This document shows, in pieces, positions 12,407 to 20,970 of a stretch of 64,000 bases of DNA. The position numbers and the translations under genes are program-made. How positions within the stretch are numbered: the first letter of the stretch is position 1; every line of letters starts with the position of its first letter. The notes beneath the pieces are model-generated. The model was not told where the DNA came from. It saw only the letters and a program-made list of their open reading frames with translations, and did no database searches. Source of the stretch: Parvularcula maris (lineage in GTDB: Bacteria; Pseudomonadota; Alphaproteobacteria; Caulobacterales; Parvularculaceae); the NCBI RefSeq assembly GCF_024505085.1, contig NZ_JANIBC010000001.1, forward strand, positions 434,001-498,000. The letters are read 5' to 3'.

Positions 12407-13309
12407 TCAATCGCCTGCCGGCTCGTTCTCCTGGGCTAGCCTCACGCGCAGGCGGGTTCGGACGCGCTCGGCGTAGCGCGCGCAGGCTGCTTCGTCCCGC
12501 AGTCCTTCTCCGCCCTCGATCTTTGTTCGCATGCCGCTGGCGGAGGGGTGGGGGGTGAGGAGGATTGTGCAGGGGCTGGCGGCCAGGCGGTCGAGCCCCG
12601 CCTCATAGGCCTCCACATAGGCGGGGTGGTCCGAGAAGCGGTAGTCGTCGCTGCTTACAGGGGAGAGGCTGTCGGCGTAGACGATGGTCTCGCAGCCCTC
12701 CTCGGCGCAGCTCTCCCAGCGCCAGCTCAGCGCGCCCGCGGCATGGCCCGGCGTGGCGATGGCGGTGAGTTCGAGCCCACCCTGACGCACCGTCTCTCCA
12801 TTCTCCACCACCGCGCTGACTTCGGCGGCGGGGAAGGGCTCGTGCATGCCGTATTGGGGGTCGGAGGGGGCGTCCTCGCCGGTCGAGAGCACCGGTGCGG
12901 CGGCCTTCGAGGCGATCAGCCTCGCGCCGCTACGCCGCTGCAGCTCGGCCAGACCCGCCACGTGATCGAAATGCTCGTGGCTGTGCAGGAGAAATTCGAC
13001 GTCCTCCAGGTCGAAGCCGAGCGCTTCGATATTGGCCGCGATCAGAGCCGCTCCCTCAGCGGTGCCCCCGTCGATCAGCACGTGGCCCTCTTCGCCTGCG
13101 ATCAGCACCGCGGCGATGCCGCAGGTTCCCACATAGTAGGTGTTGCCGTGAACGCGGAAGGGCGGGCCGGGCTTGTCCCACTCGTCCCAGTCCTCGCAGG
13201 CTTCGGCCCAACGCTCGGCGGAAAGGTCGCGGGAAGCAGCTTCCCCTGCATGCTGCTCGGAGCAGGCGACCAGCGCGAGCGGTAGAGACATCCGAAGAAA
13301 CGCTCTCAA
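12407..13309 (-). CDS. Subclass B3-type metallo-beta-lactamase, putative lipoprotein
   Basis: Metallo-hydrolase of 300 residues with the B3 pattern: the HEHFDH zinc motif, TPGHAAGALSW (equivalent of the H196 region) and LLTPHPSASG (equivalent of H263). An N-terminal signal with lipobox LVAC predicts a lipidated, membrane-anchored periplasmic enzyme. The TTG start at 13309 is preferred because GAGAGG lies about 7 nt upstream and it supplies two arginines to the signal n-region; an ATG at 13291 would leave a very short signal. Beta-lactamase activity is likely from family but unproven, since related lipoproteins can have other substrates. It sits alone between tRNA-Thr and tRNA-Asn. Confidence 0.85.
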   Translation of the reverse strand: MRAFLRMSLPLALVACSEQHAGEAASRDLSAERWAEACEDWDEWDKPGPPFRVHGNTYYVGTCGIAAVLIAGEEGHVLIDGGTAEGAALIAANIEALGFDLEDVEFLLHSHEHFDHVAGLAELQRRSGARLIASKAAAPVLSTGEDAPSDPQYGMHEPFPAAEVSAVVENGETVRQGGLELTAIATPGHAAGALSWRWESCAEEGCETIVYADSLSPVSSDDYRFSDHPAYVEAYEAGLDRLAASPCTILLTPHPSASGMRTKIEGGEGLRDEAACARYAERVRTRLRVRLAQENEPAGD

Positions 13310-13334
13310 CGCAACCTCTCTTCATGTCGGGAAG

Positions 13335-13409
13335 TGGCTCCGGTGGAGGGATTCGAACCCCCGACCCAGCGATTAACAGTCGCTTGCTCTACCACTGAGC
13401 TACACCGGA
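13335..13409 (-). tRNA. tRNA-Asn (anticodon GUU)
   Basis: The minus-strand acceptor TCCGGTG pairs with CACCGGA, with discriminator G and an encoded CCA. The anticodon loop CTGTTAA gives GTT. The TTCGAATC T-loop is present. Confidence 0.97.
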
Positions 13410-13496
13410 ACGAAGGGCGCCGATAGCGCATCGGGGTTGAGGTGAAAAGCCCTGTTCGCGCTCGCCCGGCAATTTTTTGGAAGGGTTCGAGCCGCC

Positions 13497-13531
13497 GCAA
13501 AGAGAAACGGCCCCGCCGAAGCGAGACCGTT
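13497..13531 (-). terminator. Rho-independent terminator with UUCG tetraloop (RND operon)
   Basis: On the minus strand an 11-bp stem (AACGGTCTCGC / GCGGGGCCGTT, two G-U pairs) is closed by a TTCG tetraloop and followed by TCTCTTT. It lies about 90 nt beyond the RND transporter stop and before tRNA-Asn, on the same strand. Confidence 0.75.
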
Positions 13532-13618
13532 CCTTTGGGGGTATGGTGGGTATGTCTTCCTGGGAGAAGAAGACCCTTCCTTCATCCTCCCTTAGGGTTA
13601 AGCGCCAGTTAAGACGGA

Positions 13619-16600
13619 TCACTCCGCCGGAGCGTGCTGGCCCGATCCTTTGATCTCCGGGATGCCGTCGAGGGACGCGCCTTCGCCCAGGCGGGGCTGG
13701 CGCTCGCCGGTCCAGAGGCTTCGGAAGAAGCGCTGGATGTCCGCGCCCACCGCGTACATGGCCGGGACGAAGAACAGCGTCACGAAGAGCGCGAACAGCA
13801 CGCCGAAGGCGAGGCTGATCACCACGGGCTTCAGGAACTGCGCGTCCAGGCTCTGCTCGAAGAGGATCGGCAGAAGACCGATGAAGGTCGTCACCGAGGT
13901 GAGGAGGATCGGGCGGAAGCGCACCGTGCCGGCCTCGACCAGGGCGGCGAACGCGCCTGCTCCCTCGCTGCGTAGGCGGTTCACATAGTCCACCAGAACC
14001 AGGTTGTCGTTCACCACCACCCCTGCCGCGGCGGCGATGCCGAAGAAGGAGAACATGGCGAAGTCCACGCCCCAGATCAGGTGGCCGAACACCGCCCCCA
14101 TGAAGCCGAAGGGGATCGCCGACATGATCAGGATCGGCTGGAAGTAGCTGCCGAAGGCGATGGCCAGCAGCATATACATGCCGAAGAGCACCGCGATGCT
14201 CAGCACGAAGAGCTCGCCCAGGAACTTGTTCTGCTCCTGGTCCGCGCCGCGCTGCTTGACCGAGACGTCCGGGTACTTCGACAGGATCTCCGGCACCACC
14301 TGGCCGTAGAACTGGCCGCGGAAGGGGCCTGCATCGGCGCCGTCGCGAATGCGCGCGAAGACAGTGACCGAGCGCTTCCTGTCCGTGCGCCGGATGAAGC
14401 GGACGGCGGGGCCGTTCTCGAACTCGGCGACGGAGGAGATGGGGATCTGACGCCCGTCGGGGGTCCTGATGCGGAAGTCGGAGAAGAGCCCCTCCAGGCT
14501 GCGCCGCTGGGCTTCGGGGTAGCGCACGATGACGCGCACGTCCTGGCCATCGCGGGGGAGGCGCTGGACCTCCTCGCCGAAATAGGCCTGGCGAAGCTGC
14601 AGCGCCACGTCCTGCACGGTCACGCCGAAACGCTCCGCACCCGGCTTGAGCACCAGGCGCTTCTCGTCGAGCGGCGCCTGGAGGTTGTCGCGCACATCGT
14701 AGAGGATGGGCACGGAGCGCATATACTCCTTGATCTCGTTGCTGGCGGCCGCCGCCTGGTCGAGATCGGTGGCCTCGATCGAGAGGAAGAAGCGGTTGTT
14801 CGAGCCGGAGAAGTTCGAGCTGATCTCGATCTCCTCCGCATCCGGAACGGGGCCGATCTTGTCGCGGTAGATATCGCCGATCTCGGCCATGGTGATGTCA
14901 CCGCGCTCCTCGCTGTCGAGGAAGACGTTGAAGCTGAAGACGGTGCCGGTCCACGCCCTGGTCGAGGTGCTGTTGACGACGTCCTTGCCCAGGCGTTCCT
15001 CAAGCTCCTTACGGAGCTCGGCGTCGGCGGCCTGGACCTGGTCGAAGACCTGCATCTGCCGCTCCCAGGAGGTGCCTTGCTGCATGGCGATCCGTGTCTG
15101 GATGAAGCGGTTCTCCACGTCGGGGAAGAAGGCGAACTGGATCCAGCCTTGGTTGAGAAGCGCCACTGAGACGGCGAAGAGACCGATGAACAAGGTGATG
15201 GTGATGGCCCGCCCGTGGATCGCCATGGTGATCAGTGGACGGTAGAAACGGTCCGCGAACCAGAGGAGGCCGTCGGCCAGCTTGCGCTGGAACTTCAGAA
15301 TGCCCGTATCCGAGGGCGGCTTGAGATGCGCGAGGTGGCTGGGCAGAATCAGGAAGCTCTCGATCAGCGAGAAGGTCAAGGCCAGGATCACCACCCAGGA
15401 GATCGAGGACAACCAGCCGCCGAAATCGCCCCCGATGATGAGGAAGGGGGAGAAAGCCAGCATGGTGGTCAGCACCGCGAAGAGCACCGGCTTGGCGACG
15501 ATCTGCGTACCGATCACCGCAGCGTCGAGGCCCGTCTTGCCGACCTCCACCTGGCGGTTGATGCTCTCGCCCACGACCAGTGCGTCGTCCACCACGATGC
15601 CGATCACGAGCAGGAGCCCGAAGAGCGACAGCATGTTGAGGCTGACCCCCAAGATGGGGAACAGGATGAAGGTGCCGAGGAACGACACGCCGATGCCTGC
15701 CGCCACCCAGAACGCCACGGTGGGGCGTAGGAACAACATCAGAATGATCAGGACGAGGACGAGGCCCTGCGCCGCGTTGCCGGTGACCAGCTTGAAACGG
15801 CCTTCATAGAACTCGGCCAGGGTGAAAGCGAAGGTGAGCTCGACGCCGGGGGGCAGGGTCTTGCTGCGCTCCTCGACCCAGTTCTCGAGGACGTCGACGA
15901 TGGCGATGACGTCGGAGTCGGTGGGCTGGCGGACCGTGAGGGTCATGCCGATCTTGCCGTCGATCTCGTAGATGTAGTTGCTGTCCGGGAAGCCGTCGAT
16001 GACGGTGGCGATGTCCTTCACCCGGATGATCGAGCCGTCGAGGTTCTGGCGCACGACGATCTCGCCGAACTCTTCCGAGGTGTCGGCGAGGTTCCTGGTG
16101 GCGAGGGGGATGTTGCCGGTGGTGGTCTGGACCTCGCCCATGGACAGGTTCAGGGACGCCCGGCGCACGGCCTGGGCGACCTCGCCGAAGGTGAGGCCGT
16201 AGCGCCTGAGGGCCGTCTCCGAGATCTCGATCGAGACCTCCTCGGTGCGAAGACCGTCCACATCGACGATCGGAGAGCCGCCGGGGAGGGCGGCGAGCTC
16301 GTCGCGGAGCTCCCGCGCCAGCCGGTTGAGGTCCCTGAACTCGACGGTCTCGTCGCCCGTCAGGTCCATGAAGGCGAGCTCCTGCTGGAAGTTCTGACGG
16401 CGCACCACCGGGGGGAAGCTGTCCTGGGGCAGGTTCGACACGCCGTCGATGCGCGACTTCACCTCGTTCAGGAAGCTGTCGAAATCGCCGCCCTTCTCCA
16501 TCTCCACGGTCATGGAGGCGCCGCCCTCATAGGCGGTGGAGGTCAGCTCCTCGATGTTCTCGAGATTGGCGACCGCCTCCTCCATGCGCAGGAGGAGCTG

Positions 16601-16789
16601 CTCCTCGCTATCCGTGGGCGAGGCGCCGGGCCAAGAGATGTTCACCTCGACCGCTTCCTGGGCGACCGAGGGGAAGGTCTCGCGGCTGAGGGAGTTGTTG
16701 TAGGTGAAGATGCCAATGATGATGATGAAGAACATCAGCAGATTGGCGGCGACCGAGTTCTTGGCCCACCATCCGATCAGGCCGTTCAT
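13619..16789 (-). CDS. RND efflux permease, HAE-1/AcrB-like
   Basis: Inner-membrane proton-driven pump of 1056 residues, the typical size. It has the RND architecture: TM1 near residues 10-30, a large periplasmic domain, a TM2-6 block containing GIVVDDALVVGES with the proton-relay aspartate pair, a second periplasmic domain, and a TM8-12 block ending around residue 1030. Third gene of a leftward operon, overlapping the adaptor gene by 4 nt (ATGA). The nearby B3 lactamase is not in the operon, because tRNA-Asn and a terminator lie between them. Substrate spectrum unknown. Confidence 0.95.
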   Translation of the reverse strand: MNGLIGWWAKNSVAANLLMFFIIIIGIFTYNNSLSRETFPSVAQEAVEVNISWPGASPTDSEEQLLLRMEEAVANLENIEELTSTAYEGGASMTVEMEKGGDFDSFLNEVKSRIDGVSNLPQDSFPPVVRRQNFQQELAFMDLTGDETVEFRDLNRLARELRDELAALPGGSPIVDVDGLRTEEVSIEISETALRRYGLTFGEVAQAVRRASLNLSMGEVQTTTGNIPLATRNLADTSEEFGEIVVRQNLDGSIIRVKDIATVIDGFPDSNYIYEIDGKIGMTLTVRQPTDSDVIAIVDVLENWVEERSKTLPPGVELTFAFTLAEFYEGRFKLVTGNAAQGLVLVLIILMLFLRPTVAFWVAAGIGVSFLGTFILFPILGVSLNMLSLFGLLLVIGIVVDDALVVGESINRQVEVGKTGLDAAVIGTQIVAKPVLFAVLTTMLAFSPFLIIGGDFGGWLSSISWVVILALTFSLIESFLILPSHLAHLKPPSDTGILKFQRKLADGLLWFADRFYRPLITMAIHGRAITITLFIGLFAVSVALLNQGWIQFAFFPDVENRFIQTRIAMQQGTSWERQMQVFDQVQAADAELRKELEERLGKDVVNSTSTRAWTGTVFSFNVFLDSEERGDITMAEIGDIYRDKIGPVPDAEEIEISSNFSGSNNRFFLSIEATDLDQAAAASNEIKEYMRSVPILYDVRDNLQAPLDEKRLVLKPGAERFGVTVQDVALQLRQAYFGEEVQRLPRDGQDVRVIVRYPEAQRRSLEGLFSDFRIRTPDGRQIPISSVAEFENGPAVRFIRRTDRKRSVTVFARIRDGADAGPFRGQFYGQVVPEILSKYPDVSVKQRGADQEQNKFLGELFVLSIAVLFGMYMLLAIAFGSYFQPILIMSAIPFGFMGAVFGHLIWGVDFAMFSFFGIAAAAGVVVNDNLVLVDYVNRLRSEGAGAFAALVEAGTVRFRPILLTSVTTFIGLLPILFEQSLDAQFLKPVVISLAFGVLFALFVTLFFVPAMYAVGADIQRFFRSLWTGERQPRLGEGASLDGIPEIKGSGQHAPAE

Positions 16790-18057
16790 AGGTTGGTCCC
16801 CGTATCGGCTTCACCGCTGAGGGCGGTGGCGGCGCTTTCGTCCGCGTCACCCTCGTCGGCTTCGGGCGGACGGCGGCTGGCGCTTTCGCCGCCTTCGTAG
16901 AGCGGGCGGACCCGGCTGCCGACGGCGGAGTTGACCGGGCTCGTCACCAGGAGGTCGCCCTCGTCGAGGCCGCCGGTGGCAAGCAAGCCGCCGCCGATCT
17001 GCGCCACGATCTCGGGCCGCTTGAGCTGCAGCTCGTCCATCTCGTCCACCACATAGACCTGGCCGTCGCGGCGCAGGGAGAGGAGGGGGATGAGTGTCGC
17101 GTTGCCGATCTCGGGGCCGGTGACGACCGCGTCCACGAACAGGCCGAAGGCGAGGGGGAAGCCGTCATCGGCGCCCTCGCCGTAGGGGTCCTGGACCTCG
17201 GCGATGGCGGCGATCTGACGGGTGGAGCTGTCGATGGCGGCGTCGATCCGGCGGACATGGCCGCGCCAGGTGCGCGGCTGGCCCGCCACCGTGGCGGTCA
17301 GCACGACCGCAGGGCCTTCGCCCGCCTCGGCCTGGAAGGCGAAGGGGAGCTGGAGCTTGCCCAGATCCTCGTCGGTCAGCGGCAGCCTGATCTCGGCGAC
17401 ATCGGTGGCGAAGATCTCGCCGAGATTGAAGCCGGGGGAGACATACTGGCCGACATCGGCGGTCACCGTGCGGATACGGCCGTCAAAGGGCGCACGCACC
17501 TTGGTCCGGGCGAGGGCGAGCTGGGCATCGGCCAGGTTCGCCTTAGCCGAGGCGAGGTCGGCCTTGGCGGCGGTGAGCTGCGGCTTGCGCAGCGCCAGGA
17601 GCGAGGGATCGCTGGAGGCGTCGCGGCCCGAAAGCTCTTCGTAGTCACGGGCGGCCAGAACACCCTCCGCCTCCTCCACCGCCAGGCGCTGCTCGGCCTG
17701 GGCGACGGTGGCCTGGGCGCGGGTGACGGCGAGGCGGTAGTCCGCGTCCTCGATCTCGAGGAGAACATCGCCCTTCTTGAAGGTGCCGCCATCGGCGTAG
17801 GACGGGAACACGTTGGAGACCCTACCTGCGATCTGCGCCGAGAGCTGGATCTGCCGCCGGGGCTGAACCTCGCCCTGGGTCCTGACCTCCACCGTGGTCG
17901 GCTTGTAGTTCACGTCCTGGACGAAGGCGATAGGAGCTACGGGCTCCGCCTCCACCCGCTCGGGCTCGGGACGCATGCTGCCGCCGATGGCGATCAGCGC
18001 GACGAAGAAGACACCGAGCCCGAGGGCGCCGAGAAGGACGATAAATTTGCGGATCAT
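16786..18057 (-). CDS. RND periplasmic adaptor subunit (membrane fusion protein)
   Basis: 423 residues with an N-terminal membrane anchor (about residues 5-27), a barrel-sandwich/lipoyl half containing GEVQPRRQIQLSAQIAGRV, a coiled-coil hairpin rich in Ala/Glu/Arg around residues 110-175 that includes repeated LASAKANLADAQ-like heptads, a second lipoyl half (VRAPFDGRI), and beta-barrel domains. It bridges the inner-membrane pump and outer-membrane channel. It overlaps both neighbouring genes by 4 nt, so the three are translationally coupled. The acidic, Asp/Glu/Ala-rich C-terminal tail is unusually long. Confidence 0.94.
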   Translation of the reverse strand: MIRKFIVLLGALGLGVFFVALIAIGGSMRPEPERVEAEPVAPIAFVQDVNYKPTTVEVRTQGEVQPRRQIQLSAQIAGRVSNVFPSYADGGTFKKGDVLLEIEDADYRLAVTRAQATVAQAEQRLAVEEAEGVLAARDYEELSGRDASSDPSLLALRKPQLTAAKADLASAKANLADAQLALARTKVRAPFDGRIRTVTADVGQYVSPGFNLGEIFATDVAEIRLPLTDEDLGKLQLPFAFQAEAGEGPAVVLTATVAGQPRTWRGHVRRIDAAIDSSTRQIAAIAEVQDPYGEGADDGFPLAFGLFVDAVVTGPEIGNATLIPLLSLRRDGQVYVVDEMDELQLKRPEIVAQIGGGLLATGGLDEGDLLVTSPVNSAVGSRVRPLYEGGESASRRPPEADEGDADESAATALSGEADTGTNL

Positions 18058-19568
18058 AGGACGCCTCCTTCAGGCGTTTCGGCGTCGGGGCCGGCGGCGT
18101 CTGCCAGGGTGGTCTCCCCCGGCAGGACATAGGGGGCGCCCAGCGCCAGATACAGGGCCACCCGGTTGGTGAGCCTGGTCCGGCGGGCGTCGATGAGCTG
18201 GCCCTCGGCCTGGATGCGGCGCTGCTGGGCGCTGATCAGGTCGAAGATGTTGGTGGTGCCGGCGAGGTAGCGGCGCTCGGTCAGGTCCTCGGCGGCGGCG
18301 GCCTCCTCGAAGGCGAGCTGCAGGGCGCGCTCGCGGCTCGTCAGAAGGTCCTCGGCGGCGAGCGCGTCCTCGACCTCGCGCCAGGCGTCGAGCGCCGTCT
18401 GACCGTAGTCGTAGAGGGCGGCCTGGGCCAGATCGTAGGCCGCGCGCTCATTGGCGATGAGCCGCCCGCCCTGAAAGATCGGCTGGGTCAGGTTGCCGAA
18501 CAGGGTCTTGGTCAGCCCCTCGATGTCGAAGTCGAAGACGTCGTTGATGTCGGCAGCGTTGGAGCCGGGTCCCGGCACGGCGTTCCTGGTGGCGTTGGCG
18601 GCGAGGGACAGGCGGGGGAGGAAGGCTTTGCGCGCCTCGCTGACCCTCAGACCCGCCGCCTTCAAGCGCCGCTCGGCGGCCACCATGTCGGGGCGGCGGC
18701 TGAGAAGCTCCTCCGGCGTGCCGAGGGGCGCGCCGCTGGCGGTCCTCAGCGGGGCGAGGGCGGGCAGGTCGCTGGCCGCCTCGATGGTGGCTGCGGGGTA
18801 CTCGCCCAGCAGCACTTCGAGCTGGCGGCCCGCCTCGAGCTCCTGCTGGATGCGCGACTGCAGCGCCGCTTCGGAGCTGGCGAGGCTGGAGCGGGCCAGG
18901 CGCAGATCGAGGCTCGTGGAGATGCCGCGCTCGTAGCGGCGCTCGATGATGTTGAGGTTGGCCTGGCCGGTCGCCACATCACGCTCGGCGAGCTGGCGTT
19001 GCAGCCGGGCGGCGGTCAGGGCGTAATGGCCCTGGGCCGCGTTGCCTGCGAGGGACAGCCGCGCGGCGGCGAAATCGGCACGCTGGGCCGCGGCATCAAG
19101 ATAGGCGGCGCGGGTCTGATCCGTCAGGCGGCCCCAGACATCGGCTTCCCAGTTGAGGCTCAGCCCGAGGTCGAAGTTGGTCTGGAAGGTATCGCCGAGC
19201 TGCTGACCCTGAACGATGATCGGGCCGCCGAACCGGCTGGCGTTGAAGCCCAGGCTGAGCTGCGGGAACAGCCCGGCCCTCACCGCGCGGGCCTGCTCGC
19301 GCTGGGCGTTCACGCGGGCGAGCTGTGCCTTGAGATTGAAGTTGTTGGTCAGGGCATCGGCCACGACATTGGTGGCCACCGGATCGCCGAGATCGCCGAG
19401 CCAGTTGCCGGTGATCGGCCGCGCCTCTTCGGCGGCGACGATGGACGCCCAGCTATCGAGCTCGGCCTCGATCGGCTCCAGCGCCTTTTTCGGGCCGGGG
19501 GTGGCGCAGGCGGAAAGGGCGGCTATCGCCACCAATGCACCCAACCGATGCTGCGTACCCCTAAGCAT
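18054..19568 (-). CDS. Outer-membrane efflux lipoprotein, NodT/TolC family
   Basis: First gene of the operon, 504 residues from ATG 19568. The start is chosen because GGAGG lies about 7 nt upstream and the signal with lipobox LSAC begins there; the frame is open 264 nt further 5' without coding character. Two tandem OEP repeats contain long Ala/Leu/Arg-rich helices (for example ARSSLASSEAALQSRI and the ARKAFLPRLSLAANATRN strand segment). NodT-type lipoproteins trimerise into a periplasm-spanning channel, so this gene completes a tripartite pump with the two downstream genes. Confidence 0.94.
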   Translation of the reverse strand: MLRGTQHRLGALVAIAALSACATPGPKKALEPIEAELDSWASIVAAEEARPITGNWLGDLGDPVATNVVADALTNNFNLKAQLARVNAQREQARAVRAGLFPQLSLGFNASRFGGPIIVQGQQLGDTFQTNFDLGLSLNWEADVWGRLTDQTRAAYLDAAAQRADFAAARLSLAGNAAQGHYALTAARLQRQLAERDVATGQANLNIIERRYERGISTSLDLRLARSSLASSEAALQSRIQQELEAGRQLEVLLGEYPAATIEAASDLPALAPLRTASGAPLGTPEELLSRRPDMVAAERRLKAAGLRVSEARKAFLPRLSLAANATRNAVPGPGSNAADINDVFDFDIEGLTKTLFGNLTQPIFQGGRLIANERAAYDLAQAALYDYGQTALDAWREVEDALAAEDLLTSRERALQLAFEEAAAAEDLTERRYLAGTTNIFDLISAQQRRIQAEGQLIDARRTRLTNRVALYLALGAPYVLPGETTLADAAGPDAETPEGGVL

Positions 19569-19925
19569 TCCTGACCTCCACCTTGTCGTTCCCCACGACC
19601 GATCCCGACCGCCCTTTATCGAAAAACATTGAAAATGTGGAATCGAATTCAAGAAGGTCGTGTGTTTTTTTTCACCTGCGGCCAAGGGGCCACGCCCTAA
19701 CCATGCGGAAAGAGGGGGGTTGCGGGGCAGCGGCCCCCTCCGCCCTGACGGGCACCTCCCCCATGGTATGGGGGAGGGAAGCAGACCAACCGTCGCTCCC
19801 CACGACGGAGGAGAAGCCACAAACCAACCCAAGTCACCGAGAACGCGAGCGAAGCGAAAGCGAAGTCGAGCCAGCGCTCAAGTAGGAGGCCGGTCAGGCC
19901 GACGGTAGCGCCACTATTGGAAAGT
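19569..19925. promoter_or_regulatory. Upstream region of the RND operon, with candidate operator
   Basis: No gene is seen in these 357 bases. The part nearest the operon is AT-rich, unlike its surroundings, and contains the inverted repeat ACATT-GAA-AATGT at 19626-19638 and an 8-T run at 19665-19672. This fits an operator/promoter, but no regulator gene is adjacent. A partial family A repeat occupies about 19728-19790. Confidence 0.4.
19728..19790. repeat. Family A repeat, partial copy 1
   Basis: Contains CCCCCTCCGCCCTGACGGGCACCTCCCCCAT and GGGGGAGGGAAGCAGA. This is the reverse-side half of the fuller copies at 21.8, 38.1, 60.3 and 61.7 kb. Confidence 0.6.
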
Positions 19926-19999
19926 TGGAGGCACCACCCGGAATCGAACCGGGGTACACGGATTTGCAATCCGCTGCGTCACCACTCCGCCATGGTGCC
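19926..19999 (-). tRNA. tRNA-Cys (anticodon GCA)
   Basis: The minus-strand acceptor GGCACCA pairs with TGGTGCC, with discriminator T and an encoded CCA. The anticodon loop TTGCAAA gives GCA. The GTTCGATTC T-arm is present. Confidence 0.97.
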
Positions 20000-20060
20000 G
20001 TCCGAGGTGCGTCTCTAGGCGAGGCCCGCGACAATCACAAGCGGTAGGCGTCTCGGCTCA

Positions 20061-20093
20061 GGCATCTTTTGCGCCGCGAACCGGTTCCCACTT
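20061..20093. repeat. Family F repeat (GAACCGGTTC core), copy 1
   Basis: GGCATCTTTTGCGCCGCGAACCGGTTCCCACTT resembles, in reverse complement, the sequence at 42969-43017. It is similar in shape to a dispersed GAACCGGTT / AAGATCATGC repeat I recall from Rhizobiales genomes. Confidence 0.45.
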
Positions 20094-20175
20094 AGCGGCC
20101 CGGTGCCCTATCCAAGCCGTCAAAAGCGTTCTATCAGCCCGGCGAACGAGAAGAGAAGGCCCGAAGGAGCGCCCC

Positions 20176-20832
20176 TTGGACACGGCAACCCAACGCAAAC
20201 ACATGGTCGACAGCCAGGTCAGGCCGAACGACGTGACCGACTTCGCGCTGCAGGCCGCGATGCTCGAGCTGCCGCGTGAGCGCTTCGTGCCCGCCGACAA
20301 GCGCGCTCTGGCCTATGTGGAGCAGGACGTGCCCCTGTTCGAGGACCGCTACCTGATCGAGGCGCGTGACTTCGCCAAGCTGGTGAACGCGGCGGCGATC
20401 CAGCCCACCGATCTCGTGCTCGATATCGGCTGCGGTTACGGCTACTCCGCGGCCGTTCTCGCCAGGCTCGCCTCGGTGGTGGTGGCGATCGAGGAGAACG
20501 AGACCGTCGCGGCCAAGGCGACCGACCGCTTGGCCGAGCTCGGCATCGACAACGCCGTGGTGATGAACGAGGCCCTGACCAAGGGCTGCCCGAACCAGGG
20601 GCCTTACGACGTCATCGTCATCGCCCACGGGGTGGAGGAGGGGCTGGAGCCGCTTCTCTCCCAGCTCAAGGAGGATGTCGGGCGGCTCGTGACCATCAAG
20701 AGCGAGGGCCGGGTGGGGCACGCCACGCTCTACACCCGCTCCGGCGAAGCTTACGGCGAGCGGCGCCTGTTCGAGAGCTACCCTCCCGGCATCCTGCCCG
20801 GCTTCCGCAAGAAGGCAGCCTTCCAGTTCTAG
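20176..20832 (+). CDS. Protein-L-isoaspartate O-methyltransferase family protein
   Basis: 218-residue class I SAM methyltransferase of the Pcm family, which repairs isoaspartyl residues. The SAM motif VLDIGCGYGYSAAVLA is near residues 79-94 and the acidic ribose-binding VVAIEENE follows. The start is TTG, supported by AAGGAG about 6 nt upstream and the family N-terminus (RKHMVDSQVRPNDV). In many alphaproteobacteria this divergent Pcm paralogue sits directly before tolC and the popZ gene. Here popZ follows at 138 nt and no tolC intervenes. The divergent subfamily may not have true repair activity. Confidence 0.88.
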   Translation: MDTATQRKHMVDSQVRPNDVTDFALQAAMLELPRERFVPADKRALAYVEQDVPLFEDRYLIEARDFAKLVNAAAIQPTDLVLDIGCGYGYSAAVLARLASVVVAIEENETVAAKATDRLAELGIDNAVVMNEALTKGCPNQGPYDVIVIAHGVEEGLEPLLSQLKEDVGRLVTIKSEGRVGHATLYTRSGEAYGERRLFESYPPGILPGFRKKAAFQF

Positions 20833-20871
20833 GGACTTTCTTTACTTTTTCCTGTTCGCGCGGCTGAATAG

Positions 20872-20888
20872 TAAACGCTGCGTTAACC
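20872..20888. promoter_or_regulatory. Candidate CtrA-type site upstream of popZ
   Basis: TAAA-N7-TTAACC differs by one base in the first half from the CtrA consensus TTAA-N7-TTAAC. It lies about 85 nt upstream of the popZ start in a locally AT-rich stretch. Supported only by sequence similarity. Confidence 0.35.
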
Positions 20889-20970
20889 ACTTTCCCGTGT
20901 ATGTGGCCTTGCTCCCGAGTCCGAACAATTGGATGGTAGGCGCTTAAGGTTGACGAGTGAGGTTGGTCCG

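Noticed and set aside
13389-13622. Leftward frame ending inside tRNA-Asn
   Set aside because: Overlaps the tRNA and the UUCG terminator; no protein-like composition.
14081-15169. 362-codon frame antisense to the RND permease
   Set aside because: Same artefact; no start context and no domains.
19569-19832. 88-codon N-terminal extension of the NodT-like gene
   Set aside because: It crosses a family A repeat and lacks a ribosome site; the lipoprotein signal begins at 19568 with GGAGG upstream.
12286-19999. Genomic island with attachment sites at the tRNA genes
   Set aside because: No integrase and no duplicated tRNA 3' ends were seen, and composition is like the rest.
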